From SZUA-309 sp965215995 (GTDB taxonomy: Bacteria > Pseudomonadota > Gammaproteobacteria > Pseudomonadales > Azotimanducaceae), in contig OZ244128.1 of assembly GCA_965215995.1 (NCBI GenBank), forward strand, positions 2,294,001-2,358,000: a stretch of DNA of 64,000 nucleotides, in the 5' to 3' direction. A program made the translations under genes and the position numbers. The notes beneath the pieces are model-generated. The model was not told the DNA's origin, made no database searches, and was given only the letters and a program-made list of their open reading frames with translations. Below are positions 54,664 through 63,438 of the stretch, piece after piece (the stretch's first letter is position 1; the number at the start of each line of letters is the position of its first letter).

Positions 54664-55197
54664 ATGGCGAACAATGAAGTGCGCATTATCGGCGGTCAAT
54701 GGAGAGGCCGGAAGCTCAGGTTTCCTGATCGCCCTGGCCTGCGCCCTACGCTCGGCCGGGTCAGGGAGACGCTGTTCAACTGGCTGACCCCCGGCATTCT
54801 GAACGCACGTTGTCTGGACCTGTATGCCGGTAGCGGCGCGCTCGGCTTCGAGGCCCTCTCCAGAGGCGCGGCAGAGGTTACCTTCGTGGAGCGGGATCGA
54901 AAAGCGGCCGCAGCGCTCAATTCCAATGCTGCGCTTCTTCAGGCAAACGCGCGCGTGCTGCAGATGACGGCCGAACGCTTCCTGGCGAGCAGTTCGGAGC
55001 CCTTTGATCTGATCCTGTTCGATCCGCCGTTCAACGATCGAGGTGCGCTAAGACATCTCGGGGTCCTGCTCGATCAGCACCTTGCCGAACAGGGTCTGCT
55101 CTACCTGGAAGCCCGCCGTCATGACGATCTGCCGCTGCCAGGCCGAGTTCTGAAATCAGCGCAGGCCGGCGACTGCCAGTTTGCGCTCTACGAGTAA
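54664..55197 (+). CDS. rsmD: 16S rRNA m2G966 methyltransferase RsmD
   Basis: A 177-residue SAM-dependent methyltransferase with RIIGGQWRGRKLRFP, LRPTLGRVRETLFNWL, CLDLYAGSGALGFEALSRGA and the base-flipping LFDPPFND motif. The ATG at 54664 is preferred over an in-frame ATG three codons earlier because it gives the family N-terminus MANNEVRIIGG. It is divergent from ftsY, the conserved order. Confidence 0.95.
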   Translation: MANNEVRIIGGQWRGRKLRFPDRPGLRPTLGRVRETLFNWLTPGILNARCLDLYAGSGALGFEALSRGAAEVTFVERDRKAAAALNSNAALLQANARVLQMTAERFLASSSEPFDLILFDPPFNDRGALRHLGVLLDQHLAEQGLLYLEARRHDDLPLPGRVLKSAQAGDCQFALYE

Positions 55198-55309
55198 CGC
55201 CCTGTCAGTTCAGCGTCCAGCAATGTCATCACCGACAGCCGCCTTGCCAGTTCACACCTGGCTGGATACCATCGCGGCGCGCTGACCGTTCGCGCATGGG
55301 GGATATTTG

Positions 55310-55786
55310 ATGAACGTCGTCGTCTACCCGGGTTCTTTCAACCCGATCACCAATGGTCACACGGATCTGATCCGTCGTGCACTCAGTCTTTTCGACAAGG
55401 TGATCCTGGCTATCGGCACCTCTGCCCAGAAAGATCCCAAGGTAGATCTTGCGGACCGCATTGCGCTGTGCAATGAGGTGCTGGCGGAGTATGGCGACAA
55501 GGTGGAAGTGGACGGCTTCAATAACCTGCTGGTTGACTACGTCACCAGCAAGGGCACCAAGTTCATTCTGCGGGGATTGCGGACCGTTACCGACTTCGAC
55601 TACGAGTTTCAGATGGCAGAGATGAACCAGTCACTGGATCCGGAGATCGAGTACGTGTTTCTGCCAACGTCCAAAGATTGCTCCTTCATCTCCTCGACGC
55701 TGGTGCGGGAAATCGCCGCGCTGGGCGGCGATATTTCTCAGTTCGTGCATCCGGCCGTGGTGGCTTCCTACAGCCGGAGCAACTAG
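55310..55786 (+). CDS. coaD: Phosphopantetheine adenylyltransferase
   Basis: Fourth step of coenzyme A synthesis. The 158-residue protein has YPGSFNPITNGHTDLI (His of the nucleotidyl-transfer HxGH-type site), GLRTVTDFDYEFQMAEMN and FISSTLVREIAALGGD. The ATG at 55310 is chosen over the adjacent TTG. A 112-bp gap from rsmD shows nothing else. coaBC, the second and third steps, is also in the window at 58.5 kb. Confidence 0.96.
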   Translation: MNVVVYPGSFNPITNGHTDLIRRALSLFDKVILAIGTSAQKDPKVDLADRIALCNEVLAEYGDKVEVDGFNNLLVDYVTSKGTKFILRGLRTVTDFDYEFQMAEMNQSLDPEIEYVFLPTSKDCSFISSTLVREIAALGGDISQFVHPAVVASYSRSN

Positions 55787-55787
55787 C

Positions 55788-56129
55788 CTACTGAGAACCA
55801 GCCGCGTATTGACGGCGGCCGGCAGAGCGACAGCCAAGACAGCGAACGAAGGCTTCCCGGGCAGGACCCCCGACCAGCGTGTCAGCCGCTTCACCGGCGT
55901 TACCCCCGAGCAGCGAGAACGGCAGGCTCACACCCCAGATCACAGCACCGGCACCCGTCGCCACGATGCCGATCGGGCGCGCAACAACCGCGTCCGCCAC
56001 CTGATCTTCCCAGCGTGGACCGGTTTCGAGATTGCTGTAGTTGCTGCTGGCAGCCTGGCTCGGCACGGCGGCCAGCCCCAGTCCCAGGGCAACAACGGCC
56101 ATTGCGGCCGCACGGTTCAAGCTTTTCAT
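55788..56129 (-). CDS. Small secreted protein of unknown function with a Gly/Ala-rich hydrophobic segment
   Basis: The 113-residue protein begins with a signal peptide (AAAMAVVALGLGLAAVPSQA, cut likely after SQA). It then has RPIGIVATGAGAVIWGVSLPFSLLGGNAGEAADTLVG in two blocks, a hydrophobic glycine-rich hairpin, and PAREAFVRCLGC. Similar small exported proteins with VSLPFSLLGGN and EAADTLV motifs occur in proteobacteria, but I know no function. The C-terminal RSAGRRQYAAGSQ is basic and polar. It converges on coaD with 1 bp between stops. Confidence 0.7.
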   Translation of the reverse strand: MKSLNRAAAMAVVALGLGLAAVPSQAASSNYSNLETGPRWEDQVADAVVARPIGIVATGAGAVIWGVSLPFSLLGGNAGEAADTLVGGPAREAFVRCLGCRSAGRRQYAAGSQ

Positions 56130-56181
56130 CCTCGAGTTCCTTTTCCAAAAAGCCTAGAAATCCTTCGGCACTTTATCACCC

Positions 56182-57033
56182 TCACCGCCTAAAACCCTGA
56201 GCCCTTTGGCATTTTGGGCAATAAACCGTGGCCCGTCCGGCCAGTCGAATCCCTTTGAGCGTGCTTTCGCAGATCGGGCAGGCTTCACCGTCTCTGTCAT
56301 ACACGTTCAGCACCTGCTTGAAGTAACCCGGATTGCCATCTTGGTTGACAAAATCTCTCAGCGTGGTGCCGCCCATCTGTATCGCTGCCGCCAGCACCTG
56401 ACGGATCCGCTCAGCCAGAACCGTGTAGCCCGCCAGACTGACCCGACCGGCTTGGACCGTAGGCCGAATGCCGGCCAGAAACAACGCTTCATTGGCGTAG
56501 ATGTTGCCGACCCCAACGACCACACGGCCATCCATGATGAAGTTTTTCACGGCGACCCGGCGGCCTCTGGCCCGCGCCTTGAGATAGGCGCCATCGAATG
56601 TCGGGTCGAGCGGCTCGATCCCGAGCGCACGGAGCAGCCGGTGCCCGGCGACCGCCGCCAGCGGATCCGCACCAGCCGGCGTGGGCTGCCAGTGCGCACT
56701 GCCGAACCGACGCGGATCATTCAGTCGCAAAGACTGCCCTCCCTCGAAGTTCAGCACCAGATGATCATGCTTCAGAAAAGCCGCATCCGGCGGCAGCACT
56801 CGCAAACTTCCTGACATACCCAGATGAAGGATCAGCACCCCCTCATCGAAGATGAACAGCAGATATTTTGCCCGGCGCTCTACCTTTTCGAGCCGCTGAC
56901 CGGCGAGCGTTGCAGGCAGCGTCACTGGCCAGCGCAGACGCGGTTCGCGGACCTCGAAATCGACCAAGCGCCGGCCGCCGAGCAGCGGTTCAACCCCGCG
57001 TCGGGTCGTCTCCACCTCTGGCAGTTCAGGCAC
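56182..57033 (-). CDS. mutM: Formamidopyrimidine-DNA glycosylase MutM (Fpg)
   Basis: Bifunctional glycosylase/AP lyase removing 8-oxoguanine. The 283-residue protein starts MPELPEVETTRRG with catalytic Pro2 and Glu3. It has LLFIFDEGVLILHLGMSG in two family blocks, VGVGNIYANEALF, and a C-terminal zinc finger CPICESTLKGIRLAGRATVYCPKCQ read as two CXXC pairs. It follows rpmG, after a terminator. Confidence 0.96.
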   Translation of the reverse strand: MPELPEVETTRRGVEPLLGGRRLVDFEVREPRLRWPVTLPATLAGQRLEKVERRAKYLLFIFDEGVLILHLGMSGSLRVLPPDAAFLKHDHLVLNFEGGQSLRLNDPRRFGSAHWQPTPAGADPLAAVAGHRLLRALGIEPLDPTFDGAYLKARARGRRVAVKNFIMDGRVVVGVGNIYANEALFLAGIRPTVQAGRVSLAGYTVLAERIRQVLAAAIQMGGTTLRDFVNQDGNPGYFKQVLNVYDRDGEACPICESTLKGIRLAGRATVYCPKCQRAQGFRR

Positions 57034-57179
57034 GGAGCGACCTGATGGGTGTCACATCGCACGGCTGAAGATTGATCGTGCCAGATAGCACGAAGTGAGC
57101 GTTTACTTCAGCACTGAGCCCCATTAAATAACGCCTCTCAGCATTGCCAGTTGCGAGCTAGCGGGCGGCTGCCAGGCAT

Positions 57180-57204
57180 AAAAAAGCGCGCTCTGGGCGC
57201 GCTT
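57180..57204 (-). terminator. Rho-independent terminator after rpmG
   Basis: In the leftward direction an 8-bp stem AAGCGCGC/GCGCGCTT with a 5-nt loop (57184-57204) is followed by a run of T residues (complement of 57180-57185). It lies 23 bp after the rpmG stop and would separate rpmBG from mutM. Confidence 0.85.
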
Positions 57205-57226
57205 CTTACACCGGTTCTCGAGCTGC
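57205..57226. other. Short gap between rpmG stop and terminator stem
   Basis: No additional signal is visible in this stretch. The 146 bp between the terminator and the mutM start (57034-57179) also shows no gene or repeat and presumably holds the mutM promoter. Confidence 0.3.
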
Positions 57227-57382
57227 CTACTTGATCTTCTGCTCAGTATAGATGACGTGCTTGCGCACCACCGGATCGTATTTCTTCATTTCCAGCTTGT
57301 CCGGCGTGGTTCGCTTGTTCTTGTCGGTGGTGTAGTAGTGGCCGGTTCCGGCGCTCGATACCAGTTTGATCTTGTCACGCAT
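57227..57382 (-). CDS. rpmG: 50S ribosomal protein L33
   Basis: A 51-residue basic protein starting MRDKIKLVSSAGTGHYYTTDK and ending KKYDPVVRKHVIYTEQKIK, the classic L33 sequence. It lacks the CXXC zinc pairs, so it is the zinc-independent form usual in gammaproteobacteria. It follows rpmB by 9 bp. Confidence 0.95.
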   Translation of the reverse strand: MRDKIKLVSSAGTGHYYTTDKNKRTTPDKLEMKKYDPVVRKHVIYTEQKIK

Positions 57383-57391
57383 GATGGTTCC

Positions 57392-57628
57392 TCAGACTTT
57401 CTCGCCCCGCTTGCGGATATCCTCGAGAACCGCATCGATGCCTTTCTTATCGATAATGCGCATGCCCTTGGAAGACACCTTCAGACGAACGAAGCGATTC
57501 TCGCTCTCCACCCAGAAACGATGGCTGTGCAGATTGGGCGAGAAGCGGCGCCGGGTTTTGTTCTGGGCGTGGCTGACGTTGTTGCCCGTCATGGGACGCT
57601 TACCGGTCACCTGACATACTTGGGACAT
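57392..57628 (-). CDS. rpmB: 50S ribosomal protein L28
   Basis: A 78-residue basic protein: MSQVCQVTGKRPMTGNNVSHA, RRRFSPNLHSHRFWVE and VSSKGMRIIDKKGIDAVL, as in all L28 proteins. It forms an operon with rpmG, driven by the promoter about 50 bp upstream. Confidence 0.97.
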   Translation of the reverse strand: MSQVCQVTGKRPMTGNNVSHAQNKTRRRFSPNLHSHRFWVESENRFVRLKVSSKGMRIIDKKGIDAVLEDIRKRGEKV

Positions 57629-57658
57629 GGCTTAAGTGTCTTGAAAAAAAGAGGCGCG

Positions 57659-57687
57659 TTTATACCAGAGGGCCTATCCGGTAGCAA
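57659..57687 (-). promoter_or_regulatory. rpmBG promoter
   Basis: On the minus strand TTGCTA (57682-57687), a 17-bp spacer and TATAAA (57659-57664) form a strong sigma70-type promoter, 30 bp before the rpmB ATG. Confidence 0.7.
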
Positions 57688-57710
57688 GAATACGCAGGAG
57701 ATCGCCCCGC

Positions 57711-58352
57711 CTACAACGCCAGAAACCCCCGTTCGGCAAAGGAAACTTCCGCACCGCGCCCGACCACCAGGTGATCGAGCACGCGCACATCGATACGTCT
57801 GAGCAGGTCGGCCAGATCGGTTGTCAGCGCCAGATCGCTGGCACTCGGCTCGGCAACCCCGGAGGGATGGTTGTGAGCGAGGATAACCGCCGCCGCGTTC
57901 AGCTCCAGCGCCCTGCGCAGCACCTCACGAGGAAACACGGATGCCCGATCGACCGTGCCGTAAAAAAGGGGTTCGAAGCAAATCAGTCGATGCCGGTTAT
58001 CCAGGAACAGGCAGGCAAATACCTCTCTTGGCTGATGGGCGAGCTTCAGACGCAGATAGCGTCGCACGGCGCTCGAGGAGGTGAGTTCAGGCTGCGCTCT
58101 GAGCCCGGCCTCTGCCGCACGCTCCACCAGGGTGATGGCTGCCAGCAATCGGCTGGTGCGGATTCGGCCAAGACCGGGGGCTTCGAGCAGCTTCCGGGTC
58201 GGTGCGCGAAAAAGTGCCGTCAGGCCACCCTGCTGACGGCGCAGCTCTGCAGCCGACTGCCGGCTCGGCAGTCCCAGCCAGAGTGCGAGCAGCTCATCAT
58301 CGGACACCGCTTCGCTGCCTGTGGCCAGCAGGCTGGATCGGACCACATCCAT
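57711..58352 (-). CDS. radC: RadC family JAMM-domain protein
   Basis: A 213-residue protein from ATG 58352. The N-terminal HhH region has AVSDDELLALWLGL and LEAPGLGRIRTSRLLAA. The C-terminal JAMM/MPN part has the metal site ILAHNHPSGVAEPSASDL. Function is unresolved, and a role in recombination repair is not well supported. The frame stays open upstream to ATG 58478 through a 12-bp repeat region (GDEKGYEKGDEIGEEQE), so a 255-residue form is possible. It lies in the conserved rpmB-radC-coaBC order. Confidence 0.88.
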   Translation of the reverse strand: MDVVRSSLLATGSEAVSDDELLALWLGLPSRQSAAELRRQQGGLTALFRAPTRKLLEAPGLGRIRTSRLLAAITLVERAAEAGLRAQPELTSSSAVRRYLRLKLAHQPREVFACLFLDNRHRLICFEPLFYGTVDRASVFPREVLRRALELNAAAVILAHNHPSGVAEPSASDLALTTDLADLLRRIDVRVLDHLVVGRGAEVSFAERGFLAL

Positions 58353-58477
58353 TGCCAGCACGTCGTTTTCGGGCCCGGATTGCAGCTCTTGCTCCTCGCC
58401 TATTTCATCGCCTTTTTCATAGCCTTTCTCATCGCCTCGGAATGCGCAAACGTGCCGATTCCGGCCTCCAGACCCCA

Positions 58478-58486
58478 TGCTATAGT
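58478..58486 (+). promoter_or_regulatory. Extended -10 promoter for coaBC
   Basis: TGCTATAGT forms an extended -10 (TGN-TATAGT) whose expected start point falls on or next to the coaBC ATG at 58493. No ribosome-binding site lies between, so the transcript may be leaderless. Confidence 0.5.
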
Positions 58487-58492
58487 CCGCCC

Positions 58493-59791
58493 ATGAACGC
58501 GCTCTCAGCCAAGAAAATCCTAGTCGGTGTGACCGGCGGGATCGCGGCGTATAAAGCACCGGAGCTTGTGCGAGAACTGCGCCAGGCGGGTGCAGACGTG
58601 CAGGTGGTGATGACCAGCAGCGCAACTCAATTCGTCACCGCCACGACCCTGCAGGCCGTTTCCGGGCAGCCGGTGCGGAATACGCTCTGGGATGCGGCGG
58701 CAGAGGCATCCATGGGTCACATCGAGCTGGCTCGCTGGGCAGATCTCATTCTCATCGCGCCAGCCACCGCCGATCGCCTGAGTCGGCTCGCCTCCGGCCA
58801 TGCCGACGACCTGCTCGGCGCCCTGTACCTGGCAACCCGCTCGCCGGTGGCCCTGGCGCCGGCCATGAACACCGTGATGTGGGAAGCACCGGCAACCCGG
58901 CGCAATCTGGCGACGCTTGAAACCGATGGCGTTCACCTGATCGGACCGGATATCGGTGATATGGCCTGCGGCGAGACCGGCCCGGGCCGCATGAGCGAGC
59001 CGCAGGAGGTCGTAAGGGCGGTGGTGGAGATCCTGGCCACGGATCAACCCCGGGCCAGGATTCGTGAGATCAGCCTGGACGGTGGCCGGAGCCTCGCCGG
59101 GAAGCATGTGGTGATCACCGCCGGTCCCACCCGGGAAGCCATCGATCCGGTGCGCTACATCTCCAACCATAGCTCCGGAAAACAGGGCTACGCCCTGGCA
59201 GCGGCCGCGCTCGCCGCTGGTGCTCGAGTGACCCTGATCAGCGGCCCGGTCACCGAGCCGGTGCCCGAGGGTGCAGAGCTGGTGCCGGTGGAGTCCGCCC
59301 GGGATATGCATGCCGCCGCGCTCGCGGCCGCGCCGGATGGTGATCTCTTCATTGCCGTTGCAGCGGTCGCCGACTACCGGCCGGAAACCGTAGCCAAACA
59401 GAAGATCAAGAAAACAGATAACGATGATCAGGGCCTGCATCTGGACCTGGTACAGAACCCGGACATTGTCGCCGCGGTCGCGGCTCTGCCGGATGGCCCC
59501 GTTGTCGTTGGATTTGCGGCCGAAACCCACGACGCTCTGGCCCATGCGCGAGGCAAATTGGCCCGCAAAGGGCTGGATGCCATCGTGGTAAACGACGTCT
59601 CCCGACAGGACATCGGCTTCGGCACCGACGAGAACGCGGCCACCCTCATCTGGGCGGACGGTGAGATCGCCCTGCCGAAGCAGAACAAAGCCGATCTGGC
59701 CCAGGCCATCCTGACCAAGCTCAGCGAGCTCTTCATGCACCGGTTTGTGCGCCAGTTAGCGAACACAAACCCGGATAACGCGGCAAAATAG
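58493..59791 (+). CDS. coaBC: Bifunctional CoaBC (phosphopantothenoylcysteine synthetase/decarboxylase)
   Basis: Second and third steps of coenzyme A synthesis. The 432-residue protein has the FMN-dependent CoaC half (ILVGVTGGIAAYKAPELVREL, PAMNTVMWEAPATRRN) and the CoaB half (HVVITAGPTREAIDPVRYISNHSSGKQG split by the family loop, then VVNDVSRQDIGFG). The ATG gives the standard N-terminus MNALSAKKIL but has no Shine-Dalgarno upstream. dut, the usual next gene, is absent. Confidence 0.96.
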   Translation: MNALSAKKILVGVTGGIAAYKAPELVRELRQAGADVQVVMTSSATQFVTATTLQAVSGQPVRNTLWDAAAEASMGHIELARWADLILIAPATADRLSRLASGHADDLLGALYLATRSPVALAPAMNTVMWEAPATRRNLATLETDGVHLIGPDIGDMACGETGPGRMSEPQEVVRAVVEILATDQPRARIREISLDGGRSLAGKHVVITAGPTREAIDPVRYISNHSSGKQGYALAAAALAAGARVTLISGPVTEPVPEGAELVPVESARDMHAAALAAAPDGDLFIAVAAVADYRPETVAKQKIKKTDNDDQGLHLDLVQNPDIVAAVAALPDGPVVVGFAAETHDALAHARGKLARKGLDAIVVNDVSRQDIGFGTDENAATLIWADGEIALPKQNKADLAQAILTKLSELFMHRFVRQLANTNPDNAAK

Positions 59792-59896
59792 CTGCTGGCC
59801 ACTCCCGCATAGGGCCACTAACATAGCCGCGGCATCCACGCGTCACCCCGACGAGGTGGCTTAAGTTTGCCCCCCACATCTCGCAAGGACGGACAG

Positions 59897-62509
59897 ATGG
59901 CAAGAGCCAAAGGGAAAGACGCAGCCCTCAGAACGCCAACCCGGAAGAAGTCTCGCCAGTCAGCACGGAACGCGATCTGGAACCACGCCATTCCCGCCAT
60001 CGCCACTGGCGTGATCGGTGTGGTCGCCATGATCGGCTTGGTCTGGTGGCAGCTCGTGGTTTCCAGCAACGAGACCTACATCCGCCAGCAGATGAACCTG
60101 CTGAACCAGGCCTATGCCGGCCACTTCAATGGTCAGATTCAGGCGATCAAGCGCCGTACGGATGCGTTGGCGAACGCCACCGAAACCGTCAACACCCTGG
60201 TGAGCGGTGATCCAGCAGAGATCAGAGCGCTGAGCGAACGGCTTACCGCCCAGCATGGCTACGCAAAACGGATCGAGATCTTTCCCAAAGGCGAGGCGGA
60301 AATGGATCAGCGCGGCTCCGCTGCCATCAGCTTTGCGGCGATCGACGTGATCGAGCGGGCGGAGAAAGCGCCCTTTGTCGGACCCGAAATCTCCAACGCG
60401 CAGGAAGACCTGTTGTTCGTCGCCCAACCCATCCTGCAGGACGGTGTGGTTCGCGGTGTGCTGTTCATAGCCTTGGATAAGAACGGGCTGCTCTTTGAGC
60501 CTCTGTCTGCCATGGGCAATACGGCCGAGTTCGGTCAGGTAAAGATCGTCCAGAAGGTCAGAGCCTCCGAGACTGACGTGTTCAAGTTCGGCCGACCGGG
60601 CTCGGCTGAGGGGGCCATCGAAACACCTTTAGACGCGCCGCAATGGACCATGGTGTTCGAGCCCAATTCCGCGGCCCTGTCGCCATCCAACCAGATTACC
60701 AGCCTGGTGACGGCGGCGGCCGTCATGCTCGGCTTCTTCCTGGCAGGTATTGCTTTTTCCTTCTCCTCGCTATCCCGCAAGGTACAGAAGGACAGCGACA
60801 CACTGGCCGATTACCTGAGCCAGCTCATGCGCGGCCGCAGCCCGTCCATGGATGCCTACGAGCTACCCATGTTCCAGCAGCTGGCCATGGCAGCAGTCCA
60901 GCACAAGCAGGGCACGGTCGCGAAAAAGGAACGGGCGCCCGCCGGCAAAGGCGATCCCGCAGATCTTCTGGCCGATGGCGATGACGATGAGATCGCAACG
61001 TTGGACGCCGGCGAGGCAGCCACAGATAAGGACGATCTGCTCGACGACGACGACAGCTTTCTCGAAGTGGACGCCTCCAAAGACGCCCAGGAAAACTTCG
61101 GCATCGAGGTGAGTGAGGACGTGGGTCCGTTGGAAATGGGTCTCGATCTCTCAGACGACATTTTCCGCGCTTACGACATCCGCGGCATTACAACAAAGAA
61201 TCTCACGGAAGATGTGGTCTACTGGATCGGCCGGGCTTTCGCCGCAGAAGCCAGGAGCAAGAACCAGCAGCGAGTTGCGGTCGGTCGGGACGGCCGGCAC
61301 TCCTCCGCACCACTGAGAGATTCGCTGGCCCGTGGCCTGAACGAGGGTGGCTGCGACGTGATCGATATCGGTCAGGTGCCAACACCGCTCCTCTACTTCG
61401 CGACCCACGCGCTGGATACGGGTACCGGCATCATGATCACCGGCAGCCACAACCCGCCTGACTACAATGGCCTGAAGATGATGATCGCCGGTGAGACGCT
61501 CGCCGAAGAGCGCATTCAGGGTCTGAAACAACGCCTGATCGATAACGAGCTGACGGACGGAGAAGGCGAGATCGAAGAGATGGACCTCAACGACCACTAT
61601 CTGGACCGGGTGCTGGAAAGCGTTGTGGTCGCGCAGCCTTGCAAAGTAGTAGTCGACTGCGGCAACGGCGTGGCTGGTGAGCTGGCACCGAAACTCCTCC
61701 AGGAGCTCGGTTGTGAGGTGGTGCCCCTGTACTGCAACATCGATGGCGACTTCCCCAATCACCACCCGGACCCCGCAGAACCGGAAAACCTCCGGGATCT
61801 GATCGATGTGGTGAAAGATGAAAAAGCAGACCTCGGTCTTGCGTTCGACGGCGACGGCGACCGGCTCGGTGTGGTGACACCCTCTGGCGATATCATCTGG
61901 CCCGATAAGATGCTCATGCTGTTCGCTCAGGACATCGTTGGTCGCAACCCGGGAGCCGACATCATCTACGACGTGAAGTGCTCGCGGCATCTGAACAACG
62001 TGATCAGCGAATATGGTGGCCGTCCCATCATGTGGAGAACGGGTCACTCGCACATGAAGGCCAAGCTGAAGGAGACGGGCGCGTTGCTCGCTGGCGAGTT
62101 CAGTGGTCACATCTGCTTCGCCGAGCGCTGGTACGGCTTCGACGATGCTCTCTACTCTGCCGCCCGACTCCTGGAGATTCTCGGCTCCGAATCGAAAAGC
62201 GTGGATGAGGTCTTCGCCCAGTTCCCGGTCACATTTGCGACGCCAGAGCTGAAGATCAGTACCACCGAGCAAAGAAAGTTCGAGGTAATCGACGCGCTGG
62301 CAAAAAACGCCGACTGGGGCGACGGAACCGTCACCGATATCGATGGGGTGCGGGTCGACTTTGCCGACGGTTGGGGCCTGATCCGGGCATCCAACACGAG
62401 CCCGGTGCTTTCCCTGCGCTTCGAGGCAGACGGACAGGCGGCGCTCGAGCGAATCCAAGGCGAATTCAGAACCGCGCTAAACGGGATCGACCCTGAGCTC
62501 TCCTTCTAG
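59897..62509 (+). CDS. algC: Membrane-anchored phosphomannomutase/phosphoglucomutase (long-form AlgC)
   Basis: An 870-residue fusion. Residues 1-30 are basic and cytoplasmic. TM1 is about 31-55, residues 56-265 are periplasmic (a dCache/PAS-like sensor shape) and TM2 is about 266-292. An acidic linker then leads to a full phosphohexomutase with active Ser517 (TGSHNPPDYNG) and metal loop DGDGDR from Asp651. It makes mannose-1-P and glucose-1-P for polysaccharides and LPS. Long-form AlgC is also predicted in Pseudomonas. The ATG at 59897 with AAGGA upstream is preferred over TTG 59867. Confidence 0.9.
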   Translation: MARAKGKDAALRTPTRKKSRQSARNAIWNHAIPAIATGVIGVVAMIGLVWWQLVVSSNETYIRQQMNLLNQAYAGHFNGQIQAIKRRTDALANATETVNTLVSGDPAEIRALSERLTAQHGYAKRIEIFPKGEAEMDQRGSAAISFAAIDVIERAEKAPFVGPEISNAQEDLLFVAQPILQDGVVRGVLFIALDKNGLLFEPLSAMGNTAEFGQVKIVQKVRASETDVFKFGRPGSAEGAIETPLDAPQWTMVFEPNSAALSPSNQITSLVTAAAVMLGFFLAGIAFSFSSLSRKVQKDSDTLADYLSQLMRGRSPSMDAYELPMFQQLAMAAVQHKQGTVAKKERAPAGKGDPADLLADGDDDEIATLDAGEAATDKDDLLDDDDSFLEVDASKDAQENFGIEVSEDVGPLEMGLDLSDDIFRAYDIRGITTKNLTEDVVYWIGRAFAAEARSKNQQRVAVGRDGRHSSAPLRDSLARGLNEGGCDVIDIGQVPTPLLYFATHALDTGTGIMITGSHNPPDYNGLKMMIAGETLAEERIQGLKQRLIDNELTDGEGEIEEMDLNDHYLDRVLESVVVAQPCKVVVDCGNGVAGELAPKLLQELGCEVVPLYCNIDGDFPNHHPDPAEPENLRDLIDVVKDEKADLGLAFDGDGDRLGVVTPSGDIIWPDKMLMLFAQDIVGRNPGADIIYDVKCSRHLNNVISEYGGRPIMWRTGHSHMKAKLKETGALLAGEFSGHICFAERWYGFDDALYSAARLLEILGSESKSVDEVFAQFPVTFATPELKISTTEQRKFEVIDALAKNADWGDGTVTDIDGVRVDFADGWGLIRASNTSPVLSLRFEADGQAALERIQGEFRTALNGIDPELSF

Positions 62510-62514
62510 AGCCT

Positions 62515-63438
62515 ATGAGTGACAAACAGAACAACAACAAAGTAACGGACGTTGCCGCGGTACTGACCGAGGCCCTCCCTTACATTCAACAGTTCCACGG
62601 CTCCACATTCGTCGTCAAGTACGGTGGCAACGCGATGGTGGACGAGGACCTGAAGAACTCCTTTGCCCGAGACATCGTGCTCCTGAAGCTGGTGGGCCTG
62701 AATCCGGTGATCGTGCACGGCGGCGGTCCGCAGATCGGCGATCTGCTGGACAGGCTGAACATTCCGACCAAGTTCGTTGGCGGAATGCGGGTCACGGATG
62801 CGGCCACCATGGACGTGGTGGAGATGGTGCTCGGTGGCCTGGTCAATCAGGACATCGTCTCCATGATCAATGCACACGGCGGCCGTGCCGTAGGGATCAC
62901 CGGCAAGGATGGTGATCTGATCCGCGCGGAAAAGCTCACCGTCAGCCAATCTTCACCGGATGTGGACGTGCCGGAGATCATCGACATCGGGCACGTCGGT
63001 CGGGTGGCAGAAGTTCGGCCGGGGATCCTCTCCACACTGGTCAGCGAGGATTTCATCCCTGTAATCGCGCCGATAGGTGTTGGTCCAGGCGGGGAGTCCT
63101 ACAACATCAATGCAGACCTGGTGGCAGGCAAGCTGGCCGAGGAGCTGGGCGCTGCCAAGCTCATTCTGCTGACCAACACGCCCGGTATCCTGGATGACGC
63201 CGGCCGAACCATTCCAAGCCTGACGGTCAGCCAGGCCGAGGATCTGATCGCTTCGGGCGTCATCTCCGAAGGCATGCTGCCAAAGACCGACTGTGCCCTT
63301 TCTGCGATCAATGGCGGTGTGGGCAGCGTGCAGATCCTGGACGGGACGGTCGCGCACGCCCTGTTGCTGGAGATCTTCACCGACGCTGGCATCCACACCC
63401 AGATCCTGCCGGATGAGACGGACGGAGGGAGCCAATGA
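62515..63438 (+). CDS. argB: N-acetylglutamate kinase
   Basis: Second step of arginine synthesis. The 307-residue protein has FVVKYGGNAMVDEDLK, VIVHGGGPQIGDLL, ADLVAGKLAEELGAAKLILLTNTPGI split across the ATP site, and GGVGSVQILDG at the end. The N-terminal extension before TEALPYIQQFHG is typical of the arginine-inhibited hexameric form. It follows algC by 5 bp and overlaps slmA by 4 bp. Confidence 0.96.
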   Translation: MSDKQNNNKVTDVAAVLTEALPYIQQFHGSTFVVKYGGNAMVDEDLKNSFARDIVLLKLVGLNPVIVHGGGPQIGDLLDRLNIPTKFVGGMRVTDAATMDVVEMVLGGLVNQDIVSMINAHGGRAVGITGKDGDLIRAEKLTVSQSSPDVDVPEIIDIGHVGRVAEVRPGILSTLVSEDFIPVIAPIGVGPGGESYNINADLVAGKLAEELGAAKLILLTNTPGILDDAGRTIPSLTVSQAEDLIASGVISEGMLPKTDCALSAINGGVGSVQILDGTVAHALLLEIFTDAGIHTQILPDETDGGSQ

